This document shows, in pieces, positions 27,903 through 35,721 of a stretch of DNA of 37,232 nt. Below the pieces are notes generated by a model. That model worked only from the letters and a program-made list of their open reading frames with translations, did no database searches and was not told the DNA's origin. The stretch comes from a virus. The DNA lies in IMG/VR virus record IMGVR_UViG_3300010293_000016, positions 1 through 37,232 of that record; one strand, given 5' to 3'. A program made the translations under genes and the position numbers. Position 1 is the first letter of the stretch. Each line of letters begins with the position of its first letter.

Positions 27903-29625
27903 TATAGAAACTGAGGGGTTAGATCTACATACACGCATCAACTATATCGGGGTAGGAAATAAAAAGACTAAGAAGATCTTTAGATTCCCTGAGCAAAAGG
28001 ATGAGTGTGTAGTATATCTTAACTCCCTTTTAAGCTTGGGAGAAAAGTTTGGCTATCACGGGGGTAAGTTTGATACAGTAAGAATATTAAGATCTATCGG
28101 TGTAGATCTACCTATTCATCACGATTCATTAGTGCTCGGCTATCTTTATAGTACAGCTAATGAACTCAAGGAGAACAAGAAAAAGAAATGGTTAAACCTA
28201 AAGAAGATGGCTGTCAGACTACTAGGTGTAGAAGACTGGGACATAGACTTAGATAATAAAAAATCTTTATTCTATGAGCACGAGCTCATCCCGTACCTAG
28301 AGAAAGATTTAGATATGTCCCATGACCTAATTGAATTCTTTAGAACTCATTTGGATCCAAAACATTTTGGTACCTATAAATTAATTTTAAAGGCACTGAA
28401 CGCTTTTAAATACATAGAGCTTAATGGAATACCTATTGATCTTAAAATGCTGGCAGAAGCGAAAAAAGTGTACGAAAAAGAACAGTATAGATTAGAAGAG
28501 GAACTTAAAAAGCATGCTAACATTAACTACAGGTCTTCGAAGCAACTAGCAGAGCTTCTTTATAGTGACTTAGAGCTACCTATGCTGAAGAAAAGTAACA
28601 AAGGAAACCCATCTGCTGATAAAGAATCGCTAGTCTTTCTTAAAGGACAACACAAGGTAGTAGATCTACTACTTGAATATCGTAAAGCTTATAAAGCTTA
28701 TGCCTTCCTTAAAGATTGGGAAGAAAGACATATCAACGGTAGACTCTACGGGACATTCAATCTAGTTAACACAGTTAGTGGACGCACCAGCTGCAGTGAA
28801 CCTAATCTTCAACAGATTCCACGTAACAAAACAATCAAGTCAGTCTTCAGAAGCACTGATCCTGAGTGGGTGATGGTTCAACTAGACTATAGTCAACTTG
28901 AGTTACGTGTCGCAGCTATGGTAGCTAATGTTAAAGAAATGAAAGAAGCTTATAAACGTGGTGAAGATCTTCACACAAAGATGGCTATGATTATTACAGG
29001 TAAAGAAAAATCTGAGATCACTAAAGAAGATAGAACATCAGCTAAGGCTGCCAACTTCGGATACCTTTATGGCATGAGTGCTGACACATTCGTAAGCTAT
29101 GCTAAGATCAACTATGGTGTAGATCTAACACTAGCTCAAGCACGTATGATTCGTGATGACTTCTTTAAACTCTTTAACGAGCTGCCTGCTTATTATAGAA
29201 GAACAGAAGACGAACTCTATAGCAAGTTTGAGCTTAAGACTATCATGAATAGATACTATAGGTTAACTTCTAAGTATTATTCAAAGAGAGAACGTGGAGA
29301 ATATCTACGTAGTGGCACAAACGCTACTGTTCAAAGCCCGGCTAATGATATCGTTCTCTGTGGCATCATCGAAGTGGTTGAAACATTACCAAACGATAAG
29401 TTCAGAATCTGTGCCACAGTCCATGACTCCATCATTGCTGAGGTCAGAAAAGATTCCCTTCACTTAGTTAAACAAGCACAGGCTATCATGGAACATCCTA
29501 AGCTTGTAAAAGAATTTTTAATTAAAGACTTTGAGTTAGATGTTGAGCTCAAGGTAGATATTGAAATAGGCCCATGGGGTATGGGTATACCTTATGAACA
29601 ATATGTAAAGGAGAATAATTTATGA
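27889..29625 (+). CDS. Family A DNA polymerase with 3'-5' exonuclease
   Basis: This 578-residue polymerase has an N-terminal proofreading domain: Exo I DIETEGL (D5, E7), Exo II-like GGKFDTVRI (about 63-71), Exo III LEKDLDMS (about 138-145). The polymerase domain has SGRTSCSEPNLQQIPR (about 299-315), motif A VQLDYSQLELR (Asp about 335), motif B RTSAKAANFGYLYG (about 382-395) and motif C VHDSIIAEV (about 510-518). All catalytic residues are present. Motif B carries F where other family A enzymes have Y or F; F is normally linked with stronger ddNTP discrimination. The start ATG overlaps the HTH gene by 14 bases with no strong ribosome binding site, so coupling is likely. Confidence 0.97.
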   Translation: MYIVDIETEGLDLHTRINYIGVGNKKTKKIFRFPEQKDECVVYLNSLLSLGEKFGYHGGKFDTVRILRSIGVDLPIHHDSLVLGYLYSTANELKENKKKKWLNLKKMAVRLLGVEDWDIDLDNKKSLFYEHELIPYLEKDLDMSHDLIEFFRTHLDPKHFGTYKLILKALNAFKYIELNGIPIDLKMLAEAKKVYEKEQYRLEEELKKHANINYRSSKQLAELLYSDLELPMLKKSNKGNPSADKESLVFLKGQHKVVDLLLEYRKAYKAYAFLKDWEERHINGRLYGTFNLVNTVSGRTSCSEPNLQQIPRNKTIKSVFRSTDPEWVMVQLDYSQLELRVAAMVANVKEMKEAYKRGEDLHTKMAMIITGKEKSEITKEDRTSAKAANFGYLYGMSADTFVSYAKINYGVDLTLAQARMIRDDFFKLFNELPAYYRRTEDELYSKFELKTIMNRYYRLTSKYYSKRERGEYLRSGTNATVQSPANDIVLCGIIEVVETLPNDKFRICATVHDSIIAEVRKDSLHLVKQAQAIMEHPKLVKEFLIKDFELDVELKVDIEIGPWGMGIPYEQYVKENNL

Positions 29626-29840
29626 GACTCGACGAAGGATTTGTATTTTTATTAGAAAATATGTTTAAGCAAGCCAACCTTAACGCAGACTGGGATAAGA
29701 TTAGCATCAAGAAAAAAACTGTCGACGGATGGACAACTGTATTATCTAATGAACAACTCAAAGAGATACGTGATATACTAAAAATACACGAAGATGCAAA
29801 GGAGATTAAAGATGAGTCAAAAGGATCCGAAACGATATAG
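29622..29840 (+). CDS. Small hypothetical protein in replication cluster
   Basis: This 72-residue protein starts in an ATGA-type overlap with the polymerase stop, with AAAGGAG upstream (29609-29615). It opens MRLDEGFVFLLENMFKQANL and ends in a charged tail; the body is helical. It overlaps the nuclease gene's ribosome binding site and start. A polymerase accessory or clamp-like role is conceivable but unsupported. Confidence 0.6.
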   Translation: MRLDEGFVFLLENMFKQANLNADWDKISIKKKTVDGWTTVLSNEQLKEIRDILKIHEDAKEIKDESKGSETI

Positions 29841-30762
29841 CTATAGCCGATTCAAAACCCATCAGATCTGCCCAAAAAAAGAAGACTATGAATACAAACA
29901 GCTCATTGAACCAGAGGACAGTGAGCCTTTGTTACTTGGTAAGATATTTCATTCTTTAATTGAGACCATCTTTACAAAAGCAGATCGTACTCCGCTGCTC
30001 AGACAATATGAATTCCTCTGTTCAACAGGTAAGATTACTAAACCTGCAGAACTGATGAGATATATGATTGAACTATACGAAGAATATTATTATTACGAAG
30101 AGATTAATGAACGAGTGATTGCCGTAGAAAAAGAAATTGAAATGAAGCTAGATAAAGGTGACTATTTTTTAATGAGATTAGATAAACTATTAGAGAAGAA
30201 AGATAGCAGCTTAATTTATCTACGAGATACAAAGACAACATCAAGCAACTTGAGTAGCACACTAGATGATGCAATATCAAATCAACAACTCCTACTATAC
30301 ATACCATTCATTGAACAAAAGTTTGGGATTAAAGTAGACGTAGTAGAGTTGGATGAAGTTCGGTTTGCATTCTTAGATGATGTACCTATGAATAAGAATG
30401 GTATGCCATCAGCAGATCGCAAACGATTAGGCTTGGTAACTCACGAGTCGTATTATAATAAGCTATGTGAAATGGATTTACAAGAAGATCCTTTATATCT
30501 TAGAACCCTAGACTGGCTTGAATCTAGAGGACACCCTTTATTTAAAAGAGTAGCCCATCAAGTAGTCGACAGAAATATTATCAATGCAAATCTGATAGAT
30601 ATGAATGGAGTATTGTCCTCAATTAGACAAGGAAATGTTTATCGTAATCCAGGATGGCAATGTAATCACTGTCCTTTCAAAAAATTATGTGCCCTGGATA
30701 AATTTTTTCCAGACGAAAGAGACCGTGAAATTATAATTGGCTCTATTAAGCGAAGAAGTTGA
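29812..30762 (+). CDS. Cas4/RecB-type PD-(D/E)XK nuclease with Fe-S cluster motif
   Basis: I place the start at ATG 29812, as AAAGGAG (29798-29804) sits just ahead, rather than at ATG 29794. The 316-residue protein has a Cys near the N-terminus (HQICPKK, about 19), GKIFHSLIE (about 43-51), RLDKLLE (about 123-129), DTKT (about 138-141), a QQLLLY (about 157-162) motif, and a C-terminal CNHCPFKKLC cluster (about 283-292). This order (GxxxH, D, (D/E)xK, QxxxY, plus 4 Cys) fits Cas4/AddB-type nucleases that bind a 4Fe-4S cluster. It would process DNA ends in replication/recombination. Confidence 0.85.
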   Translation: MSQKDPKRYSYSRFKTHQICPKKEDYEYKQLIEPEDSEPLLLGKIFHSLIETIFTKADRTPLLRQYEFLCSTGKITKPAELMRYMIELYEEYYYYEEINERVIAVEKEIEMKLDKGDYFLMRLDKLLEKKDSSLIYLRDTKTTSSNLSSTLDDAISNQQLLLYIPFIEQKFGIKVDVVELDEVRFAFLDDVPMNKNGMPSADRKRLGLVTHESYYNKLCEMDLQEDPLYLRTLDWLESRGHPLFKRVAHQVVDRNIINANLIDMNGVLSSIRQGNVYRNPGWQCNHCPFKKLCALDKFFPDERDREIIIGSIKRRS

Positions 30763-30764
30763 CA

Positions 30765-30891
30765 TTGTCTACATAGTGGACAACACTAAAAACTATTTGT
30801 ACAATTAAGGTTTGTGTTAAGACCACAGTGTGGACATATTACAAAGTTATTCCGTGGGGAAATTTTTCATTTCATTCCATAATATGGACAA
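30765..30891 (+). promoter_or_regulatory. Operator-like repeat boxes upstream of the regulator gene
   Basis: The 196-base gap before the regulator contains a 19-base near-palindrome TTGTCTAC-ATA-GTGGACAA (30765-30783), a second GTGGACA within CCACAGTGTGG (30823-30836) and TGGACAA (30885-30891). The promoter of the next gene lies immediately after. The shared half-site (G)TGGACAA/TTGTCYAC suggests a repressor operator. Related boxes appear at 25950-25957, 35736-35742 and 36427-36434. Confidence 0.5.
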
Positions 30892-30897
30892 AAAGTA

Positions 30898-30926
30898 TTG
30901 ACATCCTGTTCTGTATGTAGTATACT
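30898..30926 (+). promoter_or_regulatory. Strong sigma-70-type promoter of the second early operon
   Basis: -35 TTGACA (30898-30903) is perfect; the spacer is 17; -10 TATACT (30921-30926). The start would be near 30933, ahead of the AAAGGAG ribosome binding site (30941-30947). Confidence 0.85.
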
Positions 30927-30958
30927 ATAGATAGAATAGGAAAGGAGTCCATTCAAAT

Positions 30959-31396
30959 ATGAAACGAATACAGACTGACGTACATCAAAGACTCGATGTA
31001 TTAGGCGTTAAAGTTTCACAGTTCTTAGAGGACTTTGGCATGTCATCTGCAGGCTTCTATCGTGCACTTATGTATCGTAAGGGAGAACATAAGCCAACGA
31101 AGACGGTTCTTGCAGATTATAACACCATTGAGTTCCTTATGAATAACTGTGAAACACGCAGAGCATATGACACATATGTTAAAGAACATGGTGTTAAAGA
31201 GAAGGCAGTTGTCGCTCAATCTATAGGCGAAGTTTACGAATCAAACAAAGCAAGTGAAGAAGTTATCACTAATGAAGCTTTTAAAATTCAACAAGTTATC
31301 TGGTCAAAGAACAAGCTTAGCTTAGAAGAAAAGATTACTGTCCTTGAAAAAGAGAACGCAGCATTGAAGACACTACTTAAGATTTATATGGTATAG
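30959..31396 (+). CDS. Candidate DNA-binding regulator with HTH-like N-terminus and zipper-like C-terminus
   Basis: This 145-residue protein follows a strong promoter and AAAGGAG. The N-terminal 45 residues (HQRLDVLGVKVSQFLEDFGM, SSAGFYRALMYRKGEHKP) resemble a helix-turn-helix; residues 115-145 (KNKLSLEEKITVLEKENAAL, then KTLLKIYMV) form a heptad coil that could dimerise it. The middle is charged and helical. It sits directly downstream of operator-like boxes, so autoregulation is likely. It may be the early/late regulator. HTH assignment is by pattern and is less certain than the coil. Confidence 0.65.
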   Translation: MKRIQTDVHQRLDVLGVKVSQFLEDFGMSSAGFYRALMYRKGEHKPTKTVLADYNTIEFLMNNCETRRAYDTYVKEHGVKEKAVVAQSIGEVYESNKASEEVITNEAFKIQQVIWSKNKLSLEEKITVLEKENAALKTLLKIYMV

Positions 31397-31404
31397 GAGG
31401 AAAT

Positions 31405-32226
31405 ATGAATCCATTATTAAACATGATTAAGATTGAGGATGTCAAGACTGACCAGACATACCTTATCTACGGAGCACCAGGTTCAGGGAAGACCGTGCTT
31501 GCATCTACATTCCCTAAGACAGCTGAAAGACCGATGTTATGGATCGACGTTAAGGAAGATGGCACCGGTTCTATCGACTACAAAGACAGAGAATTTATTT
31601 TTATTGTTAAGATTGAAACGTTTGAACAATTTGATAATGTAATCTCTGATCTTATGAATGGGTTTATCATTAACCCAACAAACAAACAAAAGATTTGGTT
31701 AAAGTATTCCACTATTGTCATCGATTCAGTCACCGGTTTAGAGTTTCTTATTAAAGAATATCTAAAGACTAGTGACGGCAAATCAAGAATGACATTACAA
31801 CTTTGGGGCTGGGCTCGTGAAGATCAAGACTTCTTCTACAATATGTTGAAGTCAATCCACAATGCAACTAACGCTATCGTTGTTGCAATTGCACACGAGA
31901 AACCCCTCACCGATGAGAACAATCCAGACTTTAACAAGACTATCGCTGCACTAATGACCAACGCTGCAAGATCACTTGCTGCTAAGATGTCATTCGTTTG
32001 GTATACTAAGGTAGAGTTTACTAACCTTGTTGACAAGGAAACTAAAGCGGTTAAAGAAGTATCTGAATTCTATACTTACATTGACCGTCATCCATTCCTT
32101 GATACTAAATGTCGTAAGCCTGTAAGTCTTGCTATTCCTACTAAAGTTAAAAACTTAACTTACCCTCAGTTCAAAGTTAATGTATTAGACCGAATTAATG
32201 TACGACCAGAAAGCCCAAAAGTTTAG
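31405..32226 (+). CDS. AAA/RecA-like phage ATPase (Sak4-like)
   Basis: This 273-residue P-loop protein has Walker A GAPGSGKT (residues 23-30), a Walker B-like strand STIVIDSVTGLEF (about 105-117), and a later VVAIAHEKPL (sensor-like, about 163-172). The family is widespread in phage recombination modules (AAA_24/Sak4-type), where it is thought to promote annealing or strand exchange with the phage single-strand-binding protein. Neighbours (SSB-like at 32500, VRR-NUC, Cas4-like) fit that role. AGGAGG fixes the start. It overlaps the next gene by 29 bases. Confidence 0.85.
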   Translation: MNPLLNMIKIEDVKTDQTYLIYGAPGSGKTVLASTFPKTAERPMLWIDVKEDGTGSIDYKDREFIFIVKIETFEQFDNVISDLMNGFIINPTNKQKIWLKYSTIVIDSVTGLEFLIKEYLKTSDGKSRMTLQLWGWAREDQDFFYNMLKSIHNATNAIVVAIAHEKPLTDENNPDFNKTIAALMTNAARSLAAKMSFVWYTKVEFTNLVDKETKAVKEVSEFYTYIDRHPFLDTKCRKPVSLAIPTKVKNLTYPQFKVNVLDRINVRPESPKV

Positions 32227-32497
32227 ACGGGCGTTTGAGGAACTCCCTCTAGGAATTAGAAAAGAGGAAGTTGAAAGACTCTTACGCATTGTTGAGCATA
32301 AGCCTGTGGTCTACCTGACACTAGAGGGTAGGTCGTACAAGGTACTCACAGTTGCTGATGCTACCAAAATTCTAAAGCGTGAAGGAGTTGCAAAGCCTGA
32401 TCGCAGTTATATTACTAAAGCACTTAAAGGACAGCGTAAAACATTATACGCATTTGATGTCCATGTAGAGTATGAAGAGAACGAAAGAGAGGAATAA
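32198..32497 (+). CDS. Small hypothetical protein in recombination cluster
   Basis: This 99-residue protein opens at ATG 32198 inside the ATPase 3' end and stops 3 bases before the SSB-like gene. It is basic in the middle (TKILKREGVAKPDRSYITKA) and acidic at the end (VEYEENEREE). The alternation of strands and short helices could be a small nucleic-acid-binding fold. A later start after the ATPase stop is possible. Function is unknown; it is co-transcribed with the ATPase. Confidence 0.6.
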   Translation: MYDQKAQKFRRAFEELPLGIRKEEVERLLRIVEHKPVVYLTLEGRSYKVLTVADATKILKREGVAKPDRSYITKALKGQRKTLYAFDVHVEYEENEREE

Positions 32498-32499
32498 AC

Positions 32500-33141
32500 A
32501 TGCCACTACAAATTAGACAAGGAATTCAACCTACATTTGATATCTTAATAGATGAGAATGTTGTGATGAAAATCATTAAACTTGAGTTGAACCCAAAGAA
32601 CTCAGGAAGTATTATTGTATCATTTCAAATAATGACTGGTAAGTATAAAGGTCAGATTCTTAAAGACTATGTAGACTATGATCCAACTAGTAAACTAGCC
32701 TGGAGATATCAAAACCTACGTAAAGCTGCGGGTGTTCCTTATACTAAGGATGAACCAGAGTCAATCGATATTGAACGCTTACTATTAAACCAAGCGGTCT
32801 CAGCTAATTTATCTAAACGGGATTACAAAGACAAGACTACCGGCGTTGATAAAGTTGCTCAGCAAATTGATTACTTAGAAGAATCAGACATCACTGAAGA
32901 AGAGCTAGAAACTATTCAAGATGAGATTGAAGCAAAGCAAAAAGCTGAAGAACAAACATTACCTTTCACACAAAAGAAAGATCCAGAACCAGTAGGTTCA
33001 ACCGTGTCAGACGCCGCTCCATCTAAGCCTGAAGATGTAGTACCTGCGAAACAATCTGAAGGTATAGGCGAATCAATGTCTATTACTGAAGAAGAAATTC
33101 CAGGAAAGGACAAACCAGAAAATGGCTGGCCATGGGAATAA
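32500..33141 (+). CDS. SSB-like single-strand DNA-binding protein (DUF669-like)
   Basis: This 213-residue protein has ribosome binding site GAGAGGAA. The N-terminal 130 residues are strand-rich (TFDILIDENVVMKIIKLEL, SGSIIVSFQIMTGKYKGQIL, DYVDYDPTSKLAWRYQNLRK), a pattern of phage DUF669-type proteins that are thought to act as single-strand-binding proteins. The C-terminal 80 residues are acidic and disordered and end with NGWPWE, comparable to the acidic, aromatic tips by which SSBs recruit partners. Its place next to a Sak4-like ATPase supports an SSB role. Confidence 0.72.
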   Translation: MPLQIRQGIQPTFDILIDENVVMKIIKLELNPKNSGSIIVSFQIMTGKYKGQILKDYVDYDPTSKLAWRYQNLRKAAGVPYTKDEPESIDIERLLLNQAVSANLSKRDYKDKTTGVDKVAQQIDYLEESDITEEELETIQDEIEAKQKAEEQTLPFTQKKDPEPVGSTVSDAAPSKPEDVVPAKQSEGIGESMSITEEEIPGKDKPENGWPWE

Positions 33142-33451
33142 TACTCCTAAGCTAGAATCTAAGTTTCAAAAAGATGTGCTTTACTTCCTTCGCAAAGTGG
33201 TAGGTGGACACTGGATTAAAATCCATGCGTCTGCCTTCCAACTTGAGGGGGAACCTGATATCGTTGGTGTATATAATGGAAGGTTCTATGCTTTTGAATT
33301 AAAGCAAGGGACCTATCAACCTACAGAATTACAATTATTTAAACTCGAAAAGATTAGAGAAGCTGGCGGTATTGCAGATGTCATACGAGACCTTGATCAA
33401 TTAAAAATTATCTTCTATGGATCTACGACAATTCCATTCAGCAATCAATAG
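33122..33451 (+). CDS. VRR-NUC-type nuclease
   Basis: This 109-residue protein starts inside the end of the SSB-like gene (20-base overlap). Its motifs match the small VRR-NUC/PD-(D/E)XK fold: ESKFQKDVLYFLRK with early Glu, the EPDIVG acid (about 44-49), YAFELKQG (E-x-K, about 56-63) and the conserved TELQLFKLEKIREAGG (about 68-83). Stand-alone VRR-NUC proteins of this size are common in phage replication clusters and are thought to act as structure-specific or Holliday-junction nucleases. All catalytic positions appear intact. Confidence 0.88.
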   Translation: MAGHGNNTPKLESKFQKDVLYFLRKVVGGHWIKIHASAFQLEGEPDIVGVYNGRFYAFELKQGTYQPTELQLFKLEKIREAGGIADVIRDLDQLKIIFYGSTTIPFSNQ

Positions 33452-35360
33452 CTATAACGAGCCATGGTATACACCTCTCCGTAATGGAAAGGTTGTAGGC
33501 AGCAGACTTGTTGGCCGTACGATTACAGATCTACTACCTATCGCACAGTCAGATCCACTATTCGAGTTGGGTTTAATTATTCCACCAAACTATATCGTTA
33601 TCGAAATCAAAGAGTATAGAGTACTCGAGGTTATTGAAGAAAGAAAAGAGAATGTAATTGTAATTGAAACACCTAATGGGTTACAGATCCTGGCACAAAG
33701 TTTCTTTGATAAAGCCACGGTTAATAACACCCTAGCATGTGGTGTCTTAGCTGATACTTTAAGTAGTTCAAGAACTAAAACAATTATAACTCTACCTTTC
33801 AAGACAAAGCATTGCACATCAAAGTTCTTAGAATCTTACACTCTTGTTTATGCAGGCGAAAAGATAGGCTTCCTACCTGATTGGTTAGAGCCCATCCATA
33901 AACAATCTAGACCTGACACAACGGATGCATTAGTTCCGCCTTACACATCCTTCGAACCTTTAATTAAAAAGATAAATCAATTCAATGTTGTAACCCGTGA
34001 AGAAGTAGCGAAGATTATAAATAAATATTTTATGCAAAGTCCATTAACAGACGATGAACTACAAGCAGTATTAAAGAATGCAGCCTACATCAATAACAAA
34101 ATATTCTTTGATGGTAATACATTCCTTCATAACGTGCTCGGAGAATACATGATCAATAAGTGTAATATAAAAAGAGATAAGAAAACAAATTTACTGTACC
34201 ACTACAATGAACAAGAAAAGATATATGAACACAGACCAGAATACTTACTAGGATATATGACCAGACTTGTACCTATACTAAAAGATTATCAAAAGACCGA
34301 AGCTTTAAAATACATTGATAATTTCTTAGTCATGGAACCTGTAGAATTTGACCAGGATCCATACTCAATCGTATTTAAAAATGGTATACTTGATGTGTTA
34401 ACAATGGAGTTTAACCCTATGGATGAAACCCATATGGAAACTATCAAACTTAATGTTAACTACAACCCTCATGCGTACCAAAAAACAGCAGATGAATTCT
34501 TCCATACAGCTACACAAGGGGATGCCGATATAGAAGAACTACTATACGAAGCCATTGGCTACTCCATGCTTAAGACGAGTGAACTCCAGAGTGCATTCAT
34601 CATGGTAGGGACAGGGCGTAATGGTAAGTCGACATACCTTGAAGTTATTCGTAACATCTTAGGTAAACAAAATACCACAAGTATATCGTTTAAAGATCTA
34701 GCGAACAACTTCAGAGCAAGTGCTTTGGATGGTAAGTTAGCATCGTTGGCAGGGGATATAAGTAGCACACCTATCTCGGATTCCGACATGGTTAAATCAA
34801 TTATTGCCGGCGAAGAAATCATGGTAGAACGTAAATACAAAGATGCCTATGATAAGTCATTGTTTGCCACAATGTTCTTCTCAGCAAACGTGTTACCAAG
34901 AACTCCGGATACAAGCGACGGATTCTACCGTAGATTTCCTATCATACCATTCACTGCAGACTTGTCAAAGGTAAGCCGTGTTGATGGGGCATCGTTCAAA
35001 CGTGAACTGCTCAGTCAAAAAGCCCTTGATTACATCGCATACAAAGCAGTGATTGCAATTAACAGAGTATTAGAAGTTACTAAAGAGTTTACGATTCCTC
35101 AAGCAGTCAAAGATATGGTTCAAAAATATAAGACAGATAATAGCTCCATCCTATCATGGTTCTATGACTCTTATAAGAACGATGTTAATAAGATTGTAGG
35201 TAAGGAACTACGTAACCTATACTATGAGTACCAAGAGTGGTGCGATAAGAACTCCTTCAAGCATGTCAGAGTTACTAAGTTTGAAGAAGACTTTATGAAC
35301 AATTTCAAGATCGTTATCAACGAAAAGGAACGTATCGCACTACGAGCAGACATTGTATGA
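33417..35360 (+). CDS. D5-type primase-helicase (SF3 helicase)
   Basis: This 647-residue protein initiates at ATG 33417, overlapping VRR-NUC by 35 bases with no clear ribosome binding site. The C-terminal half has the D5-like SF3 helicase: Walker A VGTGRNGKST (about 397-406), a Walker B-like ASLAGDIS (about 441-448), and motif C-like FATMFFSANVLPRTPD (about 478-493), followed by GFYRRFPIIPF. The N-terminal 250 residues have no primase motif I can see and may be a divergent primase or a regulatory domain. It would unwind and possibly prime DNA for the family A polymerase. The gene ends exactly where the structured RNA segment begins. Confidence 0.9.
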   Translation: MDLRQFHSAINSYNEPWYTPLRNGKVVGSRLVGRTITDLLPIAQSDPLFELGLIIPPNYIVIEIKEYRVLEVIEERKENVIVIETPNGLQILAQSFFDKATVNNTLACGVLADTLSSSRTKTIITLPFKTKHCTSKFLESYTLVYAGEKIGFLPDWLEPIHKQSRPDTTDALVPPYTSFEPLIKKINQFNVVTREEVAKIINKYFMQSPLTDDELQAVLKNAAYINNKIFFDGNTFLHNVLGEYMINKCNIKRDKKTNLLYHYNEQEKIYEHRPEYLLGYMTRLVPILKDYQKTEALKYIDNFLVMEPVEFDQDPYSIVFKNGILDVLTMEFNPMDETHMETIKLNVNYNPHAYQKTADEFFHTATQGDADIEELLYEAIGYSMLKTSELQSAFIMVGTGRNGKSTYLEVIRNILGKQNTTSISFKDLANNFRASALDGKLASLAGDISSTPISDSDMVKSIIAGEEIMVERKYKDAYDKSLFATMFFSANVLPRTPDTSDGFYRRFPIIPFTADLSKVSRVDGASFKRELLSQKALDYIAYKAVIAINRVLEVTKEFTIPQAVKDMVQKYKTDNSSILSWFYDSYKNDVNKIVGKELRNLYYEYQEWCDKNSFKHVRVTKFEEDFMNNFKIVINEKERIALRADIV

Positions 35361-35627
35361 GCTTCTGGCCAAAGCTCAGAACCGGCTGGCATTCCGGATC
35401 TCCTAAAGATTAGGCCAGTTTCCATAACCTAGCATGGGTAGAGGTGTCCCCAAGCACCTCACATAATTACGGTAAAGGGGTACTGCCACTTATCCCCCCT
35501 ATCAACTACAATGGAGAGGCTGCCGCCGTAAGCTGAAGGCCTCCTATCAAGGGATTGAGCTCTTGGCCCATGCACACCTTCCTTTCGGAAAGAGAATCGG
35601 AACTTGTCACTCCGGTTCTTTTTCTTT
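35359..35627 (+). ncRNA. Highly structured, possibly pseudoknotted RNA (unclassified)
   Basis: This G+C-rich, ORF-poor segment follows the primase. Pairings: GAGCTT/AAGCTC (35359-35364/35372-35377); CTGGCC with GGCCAG (35365-35370/35413-35418, loop to downstream); AGAACCGG/CCGGTTCT (35378-35385/35612-35619, closing helix or competing with the terminator); GCATGGG/CCCATGC (35432-35438/35567-35573); GAGGTGT/GCACCTC (35441-35447/35454-35460); TTACGG/CCGTAA (35467-35472/35526-35531); AGGGG/CCCCT (35476-35480/35496-35500); GAGGC/GCCTC (35516-35520/35539-35543), crossing the TTACGG helix to give a pseudoknot; CAAGGG/CTCTTG (35548-35553/35560-35565). It ends at a terminator. No promoter is clear, so it may be processed from the early transcript. 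No tRNA, RNase P, tmRNA or group I signature is seen. Confidence 0.6.
35593..35627 (+). terminator. Intrinsic terminator at the end of the structured RNA
   Basis: AGAATCGG (35593-35600) pairs with CCGGTTCT (35612-35619), one G-U, with an 11-base loop, followed by TTTTTCTTT. The right arm can instead pair with AGAACCGG (35378-35385), so the closing helix and terminator are mutually exclusive, a possible switch. Confidence 0.8.
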
Positions 35628-35635
35628 ATAGGTAT

Positions 35636-35677
35636 AAATAAAAAACCAACGCACTGGGGGGGATGTGTACGTTGGTT
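35636..35677 (-). terminator. Leftward intrinsic terminator with C7 loop
   Basis: On the minus strand, AACCAACG (35677-35670) pairs perfectly with CGTTGGTT (35651-35644), extended by GTG/CAC after a two-base bulge, with a C7 loop, and is followed by T6-A-T3 (35645-35636, first Ts shared with the stem). It would also stop read-through from the leftward small-subunit gene. Confidence 0.88.
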
Positions 35678-35715
35678 CTGGGCCTACAACTCGGAGACAA
35701 AAGGTCTCCTCATCT
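35636..35715 (-). ncRNA. Predicted small RNA with C7 terminator loop
   Basis: A perfect promoter and a terminator define an RNA of about 80 nt on the minus strand. From its predicted start near 35715 it has an AG-rich 5' end (with AGGAG), a hairpin GGAGAC/GTCTCC (35704-35709 and 35693-35698) with a 5-base loop, a linker, then the terminator stem. The terminator loop contains seven consecutive C residues (35662 to 35656). C-rich loops in Gram-positive small RNAs often bind G-rich ribosome binding sites, so it may repress translation. The start, end and any target are predictions. Confidence 0.6.
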
Positions 35716-35721
35716 ACTTAT

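Noticed and set aside
30759-30787. Possible promoter with TTGACA at 30759
   Set aside because: The -10 at the right distance (AACACT) is poor. The strong promoter at 30898 explains the regulator gene, so the TTGACA is treated as flanking the operator palindrome.
35640-35715. TTG-started leader peptide of about 24 residues within the leftward small RNA
   Set aside because: AGGAG is followed by an open TTG frame, but it runs through the terminator stem, has low-quality composition and would be blocked by the hairpin.
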